NCBI GenBank assembly: GCA_963711495.1
Contig: CAVQEK010000001.1
Span: 1 to 64,000 of the forward strand
From: CAVQEK01 sp963711495
GTDB lineage: Bacteria; Bacteroidota; Bacteroidia; Cytophagales; Cyclobacteriaceae
Length of the DNA: 64,000 nucleotides
Direction of reading: 5' to 3'
Position numbers and translations under genes: made by a program. Positions 27,811 through 36,406 of this stretch are shown one piece after another (positions within the stretch are counted from its first letter, which is position 1; every line of letters begins with the position of its first letter). The notes beneath the pieces are model-generated. The model did no database searches. It was not told where the DNA came from and was given only the letters and a program-made list of their open reading frames with translations.

Positions 27811-29154
27811 TTACAATAAAATATCCGTTCCAATGGTTAATGTTCCGCCTGTCTGGCCTGCACCATACAATCCAAAGGTTCCACCAGCAGCCGATTTATA
27901 GATGTACATACCCTGCACATTGATCCGCCAGCTGCGCGATTTATAAGGATAGATATTTACTCCTCCGCCAAGTTCATAAGGGTTTCGTTTGAATTCGTCA
28001 ATTAATTTTGTGTGAACTCCGTACACGCAGAGTATTTTAGGAACCAGCATATACATTGCCTGCAACGAATACCCTTTGTCATTGATGGAACTTAGTGGTA
28101 TGTCTCCATCGGCTTCAATATTCGAGAGGATCCGGTTATAAAATTCCGTATGTAATGCAAATCCTTTATACTTAATTCCAGCATCAAATGAGAACATGCT
28201 GTATTGCGCGTTGTCAACAGTGACATTTGGCGCCAATGCCCCTGTCTCAAAGAACAATACGCCGTCTGACATACGTACCTGTGTATTGTCCGGGCTTGGA
28301 GTACCGATGTTATTAAACCGGTCTTCCCGGCTATGACATGCGCTAAACCCAAATCGCGTCGCTAATTTATCGTGGTTTTCAAAATCACCATTGCCTCCGC
28401 GGGGTCCGAATTCGCCTGTGGTTGGCATCCATGTCAGGGAAGCGCTGGTAGCCATGTAGCGCGTTAATTTGGCAGCCTGTATGCCCAAGCTACTCAGGTT
28501 ATTACCCACCACGAACCAATAGTTCAGGCGTGGAACAACTTCCCCCTGCACAAAAACCCCATTGGTAAACCCTCCGCGAAGGGCATCTTCCGCCATGGTC
28601 CTGTCCGTTGACGAAAAAAATGGAAAAGGTCCCTGAATACTCCTAAGACAAAGGTTAGGCGTGATACCTATCCCGACCCTGACATTCTTGTTAAATGCAT
28701 ATTGAATATTTCCATACACCAGGGTTTGTTGGGTGGTGAACACGGTCCAGACTGTCGCCATGTAAGTAAGTTTGGGCGAACCAACATAACCGGTAAACCA
28801 GATCATGGTACGGTGCCAGAAAATGTCATTCCTTCCCAAAAATTCCCGCTCTACGTCCAGATGATCTTCCCAAGTCTGCTTTCCTGGCATTTGGTTGATA
28901 TACCTGGCCATCGCATAAATGCTGATACTTAAACTGGCAAATTTATTTTTAGCCATTAGGAATCCTTTGCCAGGTGTGAATTCCCCTGCGCTGACTTCAT
29001 TGGGGTAGACTGGATTCGCCGGATCTGACCGGATAGTATCTATTTGGATATTTTGAGCAAATGTCAGAGAAGCCAGAGAAGAAAGAAGAATAGCTATAAC
29101 AAGGAAGGCAATTCTTCTTTCCAATCTATGACTACGATAGCTAAACTTCAACAT
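27811..29154 (-). CDS. Outer-membrane channel-like protein
   Basis: About 447 residues. I chose the ATG at 29154 because it gives a clean leader (MLKFSYRSHRLERRIAFLV then AILLSSLASLTFAQ) and does not overlap the glutaminase gene, unlike an ATG at 29175. The mature protein has many short amphipathic strands (FASLSISIYAMARYINQMPG, NVRVGIGITPNLCLR, FALHTEFYNRIL) and a barrel-like C-terminus (GGTLTIGTDILL). It is probably a porin for substrates of the operon. No named family recognised. It is distinct from the DcaP-like porin two genes upstream. Confidence 0.65.
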   Translation of the reverse strand: MLKFSYRSHRLERRIAFLVIAILLSSLASLTFAQNIQIDTIRSDPANPVYPNEVSAGEFTPGKGFLMAKNKFASLSISIYAMARYINQMPGKQTWEDHLDVEREFLGRNDIFWHRTMIWFTGYVGSPKLTYMATVWTVFTTQQTLVYGNIQYAFNKNVRVGIGITPNLCLRSIQGPFPFFSSTDRTMAEDALRGGFTNGVFVQGEVVPRLNYWFVVGNNLSSLGIQAAKLTRYMATSASLTWMPTTGEFGPRGGNGDFENHDKLATRFGFSACHSREDRFNNIGTPSPDNTQVRMSDGVLFFETGALAPNVTVDNAQYSMFSFDAGIKYKGFALHTEFYNRILSNIEADGDIPLSSINDKGYSLQAMYMLVPKILCVYGVHTKLIDEFKRNPYELGGGVNIYPYKSRSWRINVQGMYIYKSAAGGTFGLYGAGQTGGTLTIGTDILL

Positions 29155-29161
29155 AAAGTTA

Positions 29162-30214
29162 TTATTTTGGCTCAACCAGGTACGGATTTGCTCTTAGTTC
29201 CTTAACAATATCGAATATCGTCTTCTGGGCTTTTACACTATTCCCAACGTCGTTTAATGGTGGCGATATTACCGCAATGCCGAATTTGCCCGGACAAACT
29301 GCAATAATGCCTCCTCCAACACCACTTTTTCCCGGTAAACCGACTGCATAGAGCCACATTCCGGAATCATCATATAATCCCGCTGTTGCCATTATCGACA
29401 TGGTGAATCCAGCAGTTTCAGGGGATACGACCTTCACTTTTGTGACCGGATTTGTACCGCCATTGGCAAGCGTGGCGGCCATTACCGCAAGGTCTTTTAC
29501 ATTGACGTTGATGGCACATTGTTTTGTATAAATATCCGTGGCCTGAACAGGATCAAAGTACATTCTTCCATAGGCAAATAAAAGATGGGCGATTGCCTGG
29601 TTTCTCAGGTTATCTCCCGCTTCACTTATATACACGGGTTGATTCACTTTCAGTGGAGCACCTGCGAAAGCCTCGTGCGTTTCGAGAACGTTTTTCCATT
29701 TGGCTGCTGAATCAGCACCGGAAATCAAACTTGTAGCCGCTATGGCACCCGGATTTACAAATGGGTTGATCTCGTGACCTTTTTGAAGTTCGATGGCTAC
29801 AATAGAATTGAACCGAAGTCCGGTAGCATCCACTCCAATCTTATCCATAACTGCTTTTGGTCCCTGTTCTTCAATGACACGGGCTACAGTAAATACTTTT
29901 GATATGGATTGGATAGAAACCCTGGAATCGATGTCACCTTTCGTAAAGATCTGACCATCTGTTGTGACTATGGCGATGCCATAAATATTTGGATCAACAT
30001 TGGCTAGTTCCTTAATATAATCTGCGTTTTTTCCCTCTTTGAGGTCCTTGTATTTTTCGTAGGCCTGATCAATAGAAGCCTGATATGGCAAAACCGATTT
30101 AGAATTAATTTTGTCCTTTTTTGACTGGGCAAAGGTTTTGACCTGAATTGCCGGGACAATAAATACGAGTAATGCCCATACAACAAGCAAACGATTTCTT
30201 TTCATGATTTTCAT
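29162..30214 (-). CDS. glsA: Glutaminase A, exported
   Basis: 350 residues. A signal peptide (RLLVVWALLVFIVPAIQVKT then FAQ) precedes a complete glutaminase: SIQSISK contains the SxxK catalytic pair, EINPFVNPGAIAA the Asn/Asp-binding segment, QCAINVNVKDLAVMAATLANGG the Tyr/Asn region, and YDDSGMWLYAVGLPGKSGVGGG the C-terminal core. Known reaction: glutamine to glutamate plus ammonia. Most homologs are cytoplasmic, while here export is predicted. It forms one step of the operon's periplasmic deamidation. The gene is 6 bases from the DcaP-like gene. Confidence 0.9.
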   Translation of the reverse strand: MKIMKRNRLLVVWALLVFIVPAIQVKTFAQSKKDKINSKSVLPYQASIDQAYEKYKDLKEGKNADYIKELANVDPNIYGIAIVTTDGQIFTKGDIDSRVSIQSISKVFTVARVIEEQGPKAVMDKIGVDATGLRFNSIVAIELQKGHEINPFVNPGAIAATSLISGADSAAKWKNVLETHEAFAGAPLKVNQPVYISEAGDNLRNQAIAHLLFAYGRMYFDPVQATDIYTKQCAINVNVKDLAVMAATLANGGTNPVTKVKVVSPETAGFTMSIMATAGLYDDSGMWLYAVGLPGKSGVGGGIIAVCPGKFGIAVISPPLNDVGNSVKAQKTIFDIVKELRANPYLVEPK

Positions 30215-30220
30215 ATTATA

Positions 30221-31408
30221 TTAGTTCCTATAAAATGTTTGGGAGAAGTTGTACCTAAATGAGAATTGTATTTTAGTAATAGAAGTATTCCAGCCATCGC
30301 TGAAATTGGTTCGATCGCCATATTGAAATTCTACCCCGGCCATGGCATTTTTAGTAGGATAATACAACAAGTTTCCTACGACATAATTCCCATTGCTGAA
30401 ATCGTCAGGATTCTGTCCATCGGTATTATCAACATCAAGCATAGAATAGCCAACCGATGTACTGAATTTTTCACTCCATGTATGATCCAGAAATGCCACG
30501 ATCCCCAATAAAGGCACGGCTACACCTTTCTGTCCTTTTATGGCCACATCTACAGGGGCGTCATTCATGTAGTTCTGAACACCCTCCCCATACACTACCT
30601 GGCCTTTGAAAACATCATTCTTTCCGATTTTCAGATTTGTGCTTAAGTTGATGCCCCAACCTGTCGCACCACCGCTATAATCAGGACCATTTGGGTTGAG
30701 ATCTTTCCATTCCATCCTTCTTAATATGCCGGCGATTTCCACATAACCAAAGTTTCCAGCCCTTCTGTATTCAGCCGAAAGATCAGGAAGTGGGAAACGA
30801 GCTTTAACATTTTGTAACTCTATACGATCAGAATAGATCCCCTGATCGGCACTTGCTCCAGGCCTTTCCAGGGCAATTGTTAGTCTGGTATCTCCTTTGA
30901 TTGGCATATAACGGAACTGCATATTTCTAAAAAATACCATCCCATTAGGGCCCCAGTATTCTACCGTGTTAGGAAATACATCAATATCCATAAATGGACT
31001 CCAGTATTGGCCAACACCAAATTTCCCCAGTTCTGCATACGCATGCCGCAGTCGGATCGTAGTTTGACCGGCATCCACACCTGTTCCGAACATTTCAAAT
31101 TCAAATTGGGTGTACAATTCACCAAGCGGTGTTTCAAAATAATTCTTAAAACCCAACCTGGTCTGCCGTACCGAAAAATAGAAATTTCCATCGGTTCCAT
31201 ATTCATTTTTATAGGCAGGCAACTGTGTGGGTCTCACTACATCAAACCACGAGGGATTGATCTGATTTACATTGTACCCGGCGTCCATCATGATGAACCC
31301 ATAGATTTCCATACTTTTCTGTTTATCATCATCCTGAGCCTGAACAGAAAAGAATGTGGCCATAAGACAAAAGGCCACCATCAGCGTTTTCATATAAGTG
31401 TATCTCAT
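30221..31408 (-). CDS. DcaP-like trimeric porin
   Basis: 395 residues with a signal peptide (MKTLMVAFCLMATFFSVQAQ). The mature protein starts DDDKQKSMEIYGFIMMDAGYNVNQINPSWFD and has the DcaP family layout, with SVRQTRLGFKNYFETPLGELYTQFEFEMFG, TTIRLRHAYAELGKFGVGQYWSPFMDIDVFP and the C-terminal SFRYNFSQTFYRN. Known DcaP members take up dicarboxylic acids and similar small anions, which fits a pathway handling aspartate and fumarate. It lies between asparaginase and glutaminase genes with gaps of about 10 bases or less. Confidence 0.85.
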   Translation of the reverse strand: MRYTYMKTLMVAFCLMATFFSVQAQDDDKQKSMEIYGFIMMDAGYNVNQINPSWFDVVRPTQLPAYKNEYGTDGNFYFSVRQTRLGFKNYFETPLGELYTQFEFEMFGTGVDAGQTTIRLRHAYAELGKFGVGQYWSPFMDIDVFPNTVEYWGPNGMVFFRNMQFRYMPIKGDTRLTIALERPGASADQGIYSDRIELQNVKARFPLPDLSAEYRRAGNFGYVEIAGILRRMEWKDLNPNGPDYSGGATGWGINLSTNLKIGKNDVFKGQVVYGEGVQNYMNDAPVDVAIKGQKGVAVPLLGIVAFLDHTWSEKFSTSVGYSMLDVDNTDGQNPDDFSNGNYVVGNLLYYPTKNAMAGVEFQYGDRTNFSDGWNTSITKIQFSFRYNFSQTFYRN

Positions 31409-31418
31409 TTTTGTGTTT

Positions 31419-32492
31419 TTAATATTCGATAAAAAGTTTCTGCAATTCCTCCCTACTCCGTTTCTCTTTTTGTGCCAATGCCAGCATTAATAAAATCCGT
31501 GCCTTTTGAGGATTAAGTTCATCCGAGGAAACTGTGCCATAATCCGCATCTACAACTTCTCCTTGAACTAATACCGCACCAATCGGTACGCGGGTGGCCC
31601 TCACCACGGGTATACCTTTATCCGTTGCTCTTTTGGCTGCTTCAAGCGTGGCACTGGTCATATTCCCATCGCCTACACCGGCTACAACAATTCCTTTTGC
31701 CCCTGCCTTAACCATGATATCGATCAGATCGGGAGAAGCATCGGCGCACATGTAAACAATATCAACACGAGGCAATTTTGTTAATCCTGCAACAGAAAAC
31801 TCACTGTTTGTAGTGTGAATCCCATGCGGTTTGTGGAACCAAAGTATCTGACCAAATATTGCCGTTCCAATAAGCCCTTCCTGGGGTGACTGAAATGTTT
31901 GGACTGGTGTGGAAATCATCTTTTTAACATCATGGGCAGCAAGTATTTCATCATTCATCACCACCATCACTCCGTAGCCTTTTGCTTCCGGACTTGCGGC
32001 GACCGCCACAGCATTGTACATGTTCAGCGGGCCATCGGCACTTAAGGCTGTTGAAGGCCGCATAGAGCCGGTCAAAACCACTGGTTTGTCACTTTTCACA
32101 GTGAGGTTAAGAAAATAGGCTGTTTCTTCCTGTGTGTCGGTACCATGTGTAATGACCACACCATCTACATCGTCCTTGGCCAGCAGTTCATTGATACGGT
32201 TGGCCAGATCGATCCAGATTTTAACGCTCATGTCCTGTGAACCCACGTTAGAGATCTGCTCTCCTGTTAAATTGGCGAGTTTTCTGATGTTCGGTACGGC
32301 ATCGATCATGGCATCAATCGTAACCTTACCGGAAGTATAGGCTGATCCGGTTGCACTTGCGCCGGCGCCTGCGATGGTCCCACCTGTAGCGAGAATCACA
32401 ATATTGGGTTTCTTCTGGCTGTATACCGCGCTAAAAGCAAAAATCAATATGATTGCCAGTAAATTTCTAAGTTGGAGGCTTGTTTTTTTCAT
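31419..32492 (-). CDS. ansB: Type II asparaginase, exported
   Basis: 357 residues. A signal peptide (LLAIILIFAFSAVYSQ) precedes a full asparaginase: ATGGTIAG (nucleophile region near T39), the HGTDT motif (116-120), SMRPSTALSADGPLNMYNAV and AGVGDGNM. The GGTIAG motif followed by HGTDTxEETA defines type II enzymes, which are periplasmic in many bacteria. Reaction: asparagine to aspartate plus ammonia, with some glutaminase side activity. It is 26 bases after the aspartase gene. The product feeds the aspartase directly. Confidence 0.95.
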   Translation of the reverse strand: MKKTSLQLRNLLAIILIFAFSAVYSQKKPNIVILATGGTIAGAGASATGSAYTSGKVTIDAMIDAVPNIRKLANLTGEQISNVGSQDMSVKIWIDLANRINELLAKDDVDGVVITHGTDTQEETAYFLNLTVKSDKPVVLTGSMRPSTALSADGPLNMYNAVAVAASPEAKGYGVMVVMNDEILAAHDVKKMISTPVQTFQSPQEGLIGTAIFGQILWFHKPHGIHTTNSEFSVAGLTKLPRVDIVYMCADASPDLIDIMVKAGAKGIVVAGVGDGNMTSATLEAAKRATDKGIPVVRATRVPIGAVLVQGEVVDADYGTVSSDELNPQKARILLMLALAQKEKRSREELQKLFIEY

Positions 32493-32518
32493 GGTCTTAA
32501 AAGTTTATATGTTGAGAA

Positions 32519-33973
32519 TTATTTTTGGCCCGTCATGGCTGCCGGATTGAGCAATTCTTTAATCTGTTCCTCTGTCAATAGTTTTTTCTCACGGATCAAT
32601 TCAAGTATGCCTTTTCCCGATTCAAGCGCCTCTTTGGCCAGTTCAGTCGTTTTCTCATAACCTAAAACCGGATTGAGCGCAGTTACGATCCCTACGCTGC
32701 GTTCTATATAATGGTCTAAAACATCTTTGTTGGCGGTAATGCCATCTATACATTGTTTTTGGAATAATGGCAGGGATTTAAACAGCAAACCCTGAGATTC
32801 CATCATGGCAATAGCTTCCACTGGTTCGTAGGCATTCAACTGAAGCAGGCCTGAGTGGGCCGCCAGCGTAACTGTCACATCATTCCCTATCACCTTAAAG
32901 CAGATCTCATTCATCAGCTCCGGCATAACGGGATTAACCTTTCCCGGCATAATGGAAGACCCGGGTTGTAAGGCTGGAAGATTGATCTCAAATATTCCTG
33001 TTCTTGGACCGGAAGCAAGAAAAATAAGATCGCTGCTTATCTTAGATAAGGCAATTGCAAGGCTTTTGAGTGCCGAAGAGTATACCACAAATCCCTGTTG
33101 ACTGCTGGTAGCTGCTATCAGGTCCTTGCTCATTACAATGGGTTTGCCCGTAATTTCCGCCAAATGCGTAGCACATTTTTCTGCATACCCCGGAGAGGCG
33201 GTTATCCCTGTACCAATTGCAGTGGCGCCCATATTTTCTTCACACAGGAATGATTCTGTCCTTTTGAGTGCTGCAATTTCTGCGTCAAGCTGGTTCCCGA
33301 AAGCGTGAAATTCCTGTCCCAGTGTCATTGGGACCGCATCTTGTCCTTCCGTGCGGCCCATCTTCAGGATGTCTTTGAATTCTTCACCCTTCTTGTGGAA
33401 AGACTGGGAAAGCGCTTCGGCTACTTTGATCAATTTATCATTTTGCAATAGAAGCGCTACTTTAATAGCCGTGGGATAGGCATCATTGGTTGACTGGCCC
33501 ATGTTCAGGTCATCATGTGGCTCTATGTATTGGTATTCTCCTTTTTTATGGCCACTCATTTCCAGGGCGATATTGGCCAGCACTTCATTGGCATTCATAT
33601 TGGCAGAAGTTCCGGCGCCCCCCTGGTAAAGGTCTACCAAAAACTGATCATGATATTTACCATCGATCACGGCCTGGCAGGCTTTTTCGATTGCGGCCAA
33701 CTTTTCTTTGCTAAGTCTTCCCACGTCAGCATTTGCCCTCGCAGCAGCCAGCTTAACAATTGCGAAAGCCTTCACGTAGTCCGGGTAAAAGTTAGTCATC
33801 ATACCACTCACCTGAAAATTCTCCAGGGCCCGCATTGTTTGGACACCATAATAGGCATCTGCCGGGATCTGCTTTTCACCAAGCAGGTCTTTTTCCGTTC
33901 TGGTTTGTCCGTATGTGGTATATGCAATACTTACCAGGAACAGAACAATAATGTTAGATTTGAATTTTCTCAT
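32519..33973 (-). CDS. aspA: Aspartate ammonia-lyase with export signal
   Basis: 484 residues from the ATG at 33973. A longer frame to 34024 would overlap the Dcu gene and place a hydrophilic extension before the leader, so I rejected it. The leader (MRKFKSNIIVLFLVSIAYTT then YGQ) is a clear signal peptide; typical AspA has none. The enzyme is complete: TRTEKDLLGEKQIPADAYYG, TSANMNANEV, GMQST-like DDLNMGQSTNDAYPTA and the family signature GSSIMPGKVNPVMPE. Reaction: aspartate to fumarate plus ammonia. Between asparaginase and Dcu transporter genes, it points to fumarate production in the periplasm. Confidence 0.9.
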   Translation of the reverse strand: MRKFKSNIIVLFLVSIAYTTYGQTRTEKDLLGEKQIPADAYYGVQTMRALENFQVSGMMTNFYPDYVKAFAIVKLAAARANADVGRLSKEKLAAIEKACQAVIDGKYHDQFLVDLYQGGAGTSANMNANEVLANIALEMSGHKKGEYQYIEPHDDLNMGQSTNDAYPTAIKVALLLQNDKLIKVAEALSQSFHKKGEEFKDILKMGRTEGQDAVPMTLGQEFHAFGNQLDAEIAALKRTESFLCEENMGATAIGTGITASPGYAEKCATHLAEITGKPIVMSKDLIAATSSQQGFVVYSSALKSLAIALSKISSDLIFLASGPRTGIFEINLPALQPGSSIMPGKVNPVMPELMNEICFKVIGNDVTVTLAAHSGLLQLNAYEPVEAIAMMESQGLLFKSLPLFQKQCIDGITANKDVLDHYIERSVGIVTALNPVLGYEKTTELAKEALESGKGILELIREKKLLTEEQIKELLNPAAMTGQK

Positions 33974-33992
33974 GGCTATGAATTTTGTTTGA

Positions 33993-35345
33993 TTAGAATA
34001 ATAGTTTGTATATGAGCAACCCAACCACGACAGAAGAAAAGGTGGTTACTAGGCCGGGTAACATAAAGCTGTGATTCAATACATATTTTCCAATTTTCGT
34101 GGTGCCTGTCCGGTCAAATTCAATGGCCGTTAACAAGGTTGGATATCCGGGTATGAAGAAATGGCCGTTGACGGCTGGAAAAATCGCAATGAGATACGCC
34201 GGTGGCAGACCCAGTGATAAACCCAAAGGCATAAGCGCTTTGGTGGTTGCCGCCTGGCTGTATAATAACATACTAAGTGTAAAAAGCGCCAGTGCAAACA
34301 GCCAGGGATAGGTCGTTACCATTTCACCCAGCTTTTCCTCGATCAATGCGAAATTATTATCCATAAAGGTGCTGCTCATCCACACCACACCAAATACCGC
34401 AATAGTAGCCTGACCTGCTGAAGTAAACAGGCTGGCTTTAGTCACCTCACTTGCGGTGGTGTGGCAAAACAGGATGATCACTCCTGCACAAGAGAGCATG
34501 ACCATCATGATCATGGATGACACCAGTACTTGTCCACTCGCATTCACGGCAAAACTTGCCATAAATCCTTCCTTGCCTGAAAACTCGGGAAGCAACTGGG
34601 GGAAAGATCCCAGCATCACAACGGAGAACACCGCAAATCCAAAGATGACCACAGCCCTGATGGCCCCTGGTTTAAGTTTAAATTCTTCTGGTTGTTTGAC
34701 CCCTTCCAGGTTTTTAACAAAAGCGGGATCTTTCATTCTTTCCAAAAACTCTGGGTCTTCATAAAGTTCTTTCCCGCGTTTCCAAACAAAAAGCACCCCT
34801 ACAATAACACCGATAAAGGTTGCCGGTATAGTCACCATCAGTATATCGCCTAATTTAATCCCACTACTTGCCAGTACGGTCAACAATGCCGCTGCGGCGG
34901 CAGAAACAGGACTGGCGGTGATGGCCATATAGCCTGCTATCACGCTCATACTCATCGCCCGTTCAGGGCGTATCCTGTTTTTGATTGCCACTTCGGCGAT
35001 AATTGGCAGAATAGAATATGAGATATGGGCAGTGCCTGCAAACATCACAAATAAATATGTGACTATAGGACCTAAAAGGGTGATCTGACCAGGGCGGCTT
35101 CTCAAAATTTTACCCGCGACATCAACCAGAAAATCCATGCCTCCCGATGCCTGCAAAGCCGCAGCTGCCGTAACCACGCTTAAAATAATCAACATTACTT
35201 CGAGGGGGGGATTCGAAGGTTGCAGCTTGAATACAAAGAGCAGTATAAGCAGACCGACCATGCCCATTACCCCTAGGCCTATCCCTGAAAGCCGCGCACC
35301 CAGGAAAATAAAAAATAACACAACCGCTAATTGAAGTAGTATCAT
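33993..35345 (-). CDS. Dcu-type C4-dicarboxylate transporter
   Basis: 450 residues with about 10-12 hydrophobic segments (MILLQLAVVLFFIFLGARLS, LILLFVFKLQPS, AHISYSILPIIAEVAIKNRI). The DcuA/DcuB landmarks include IRPERAMSMSVIAGYMAITASPVSAAAAALL and the C-terminal TTKALMPLGLSLGLP then FFIPGYPTLLTAIEFDRTGTTKIGKY. Known members exchange aspartate or fumarate for succinate, mostly under anaerobic fumarate respiration. It acts in the inner membrane. In this operon the enzymes making its substrates are predicted on the outer side. It overlaps the next upstream gene by 4 bases (translational coupling). Confidence 0.9.
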   Translation of the reverse strand: MILLQLAVVLFFIFLGARLSGIGLGVMGMVGLLILLFVFKLQPSNPPLEVMLIILSVVTAAAALQASGGMDFLVDVAGKILRSRPGQITLLGPIVTYLFVMFAGTAHISYSILPIIAEVAIKNRIRPERAMSMSVIAGYMAITASPVSAAAAALLTVLASSGIKLGDILMVTIPATFIGVIVGVLFVWKRGKELYEDPEFLERMKDPAFVKNLEGVKQPEEFKLKPGAIRAVVIFGFAVFSVVMLGSFPQLLPEFSGKEGFMASFAVNASGQVLVSSMIMMVMLSCAGVIILFCHTTASEVTKASLFTSAGQATIAVFGVVWMSSTFMDNNFALIEEKLGEMVTTYPWLFALALFTLSMLLYSQAATTKALMPLGLSLGLPPAYLIAIFPAVNGHFFIPGYPTLLTAIEFDRTGTTKIGKYVLNHSFMLPGLVTTFSSVVVGLLIYKLLF

Positions 35346-35683
35346 ATTTCCGAAGGGTTAATATCCAAATAGTTAAGATCAAAGAGTGTCAAATCGGATT
35401 TCCTTCCCGACAAGGTTTCTTTATATGCGCCAAGGGTTTTATAGGCGACTTTCAAAAGTTCAAATTCATCGCTTTTTTTAAAGTTTAGAAGTGAACTTTC
35501 AGATGACCACAACAAATACAAATGGTATAGATCCGAAATATGCACGTCCAGCGCCAGGCTACGGCCCAGACATTCCGATGGCAGGTGATTGAAAATAAAC
35601 TGAATCGTTTGCTGAAATTCTTTCCGTTTTTCATCTCTTATAGCACCAGAAATCTTGATAAAGTAAAGGTTTTCGCTATTCAT
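35342..35683 (-). CDS. Small cytoplasmic protein, possibly ABM-like
   Basis: About 113 residues from the ATG at 35683. The longer frame to 35725 would cover a set of direct repeats, so the later start is preferred. The order strand-helix-strand-helix (NLYFIKISGAIRDEKRKEFQQ, LALDVHISDLYHLYLLWSSE, FKKSDEFELLKVAYKTLGAY) resembles the dimeric alpha+beta (ABM-like) fold, but no defining residues are seen. It overlaps the Dcu gene by 4 bases, so it is the first gene of the nine-gene operon. A sensor or accessory role is possible; the function is unknown. Confidence 0.5.
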   Translation of the reverse strand: MNSENLYFIKISGAIRDEKRKEFQQTIQFIFNHLPSECLGRSLALDVHISDLYHLYLLWSSESSLLNFKKSDEFELLKVAYKTLGAYKETLSGRKSDLTLFDLNYLDINPSEI

Positions 35684-35717
35684 GAATCGGTATTTAGTAT
35701 GGTGAGGTGAAAGATTG

Positions 35718-35753
35718 CATACCAATTTGCGTACCAGAATATGATACGTACCA
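35718..35753 (-). promoter_or_regulatory. Three direct repeats TGGTAYG upstream of the Dcu operon
   Basis: On the minus strand TGGTACG (35753-35747), TGGTACG (35736-35730) and TGGTATG (35724-35718) occur with start-to-start spacings of 17 and 12 bases, so the outer two are 29 bases apart (close to 3 helical turns). AAATTGGTAYG is shared by the outer two. They are 35-70 bases before the preferred start of the operon's first gene. They may be activator or repressor sites. Confidence 0.4.
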
Positions 35754-35833
35754 ATTTCTTTGTAACGGACAGTTTTTCAGTATGTTATCCAAATTGTGAT
35801 TTGGAGAAGGTCGGGTAAGGCTTCCTTAAAAAA

Positions 35834-35864
35834 ACGATGTTTCGGGATGCTCACGAAATATCGT
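35834..35864. promoter_or_regulatory. Recurrent palindrome, copy 3
   Basis: ACGATGTTTCGGGA faces TCACGAAATATCGT across a 3-base spacer. It is about 150 bases upstream of the nine-gene amino-acid operon and about 50 bases past the end of a decayed IS200-like transposase gene. It is among the best-matched copies. Confidence 0.5.
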
Positions 35865-35912
35865 CACAGATTATTCATAAAATGAACTAACGCGTAGCAG
35901 AGTTGACGAGTT

Positions 35913-36349
35913 GTCAAAAAAAAGAAGTTGTTGCCTATGTATTATTTTATAATCATTTTCTGTGCCTTGGACCCTAATATAGGCCCTAATTGTATTTTCA
36001 ATAACGCCAGTTGCATCGAGAACCTTTTTCCAAAATTGTCCTCCCATAGCTTCTCCGTGACTTCTGTATGTAGTTCGAATAGCTTCTTGGCCGTTATGCT
36101 CTTTACAATCTGGATTATCCTCGTCGGGCTATACGTCGGTACATTTTGAATCAAAAAATGATCATAGTCTTTATCAGTCACAATTTCTATGAATTTTATC
36201 TCATATTGCTTGGAAATCTCTAAACATATTTCTTTCAAATTTTGATCTAACTCTTCTGTGAAAACAACTCGAAGAGATTTTGCCGGAGGACTAACAAAAT
36301 GATACATTAATACTGTCATATTATGACTTGTATAAATATATTCACCCAA
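35913..36349 (-). pseudogene. Decayed IS200/IS605-type TnpA (Y1 transposase)
   Basis: The minus strand reads HNMTVLMYHFVSPPAK then LRVVFTEELDQNLKEICLEI, YEIKFIEIVTDKDYDHFLIQ and VPTYSPTRIIQIVKSITAKK, the order of Y1 transposases. The HUH pair is damaged: HxH has become YDH (residues ~60-62). After LWEDNFG the frame shifts: the tail is readable in another frame (GGQFWKKV, then VIENTIRAYIRVQGTENDYK, ending QQLLFF), and the segment carrying the catalytic Tyr is lost. The enzyme is inactive on several counts. Confidence 0.75.
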
Positions 36350-36406
36350 ATAGCGAAGTTATCATTTTATTCGAAGCAGGGCTTCTGGGAACTAACCGCT
36401 ATATAA

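Noticed and set aside
35683..35725. Longer N-terminus for the first gene of the Dcu operon
   Set aside because: It would cover the TGGTAYG repeats, and the residues do not fit the first strand of the fold.
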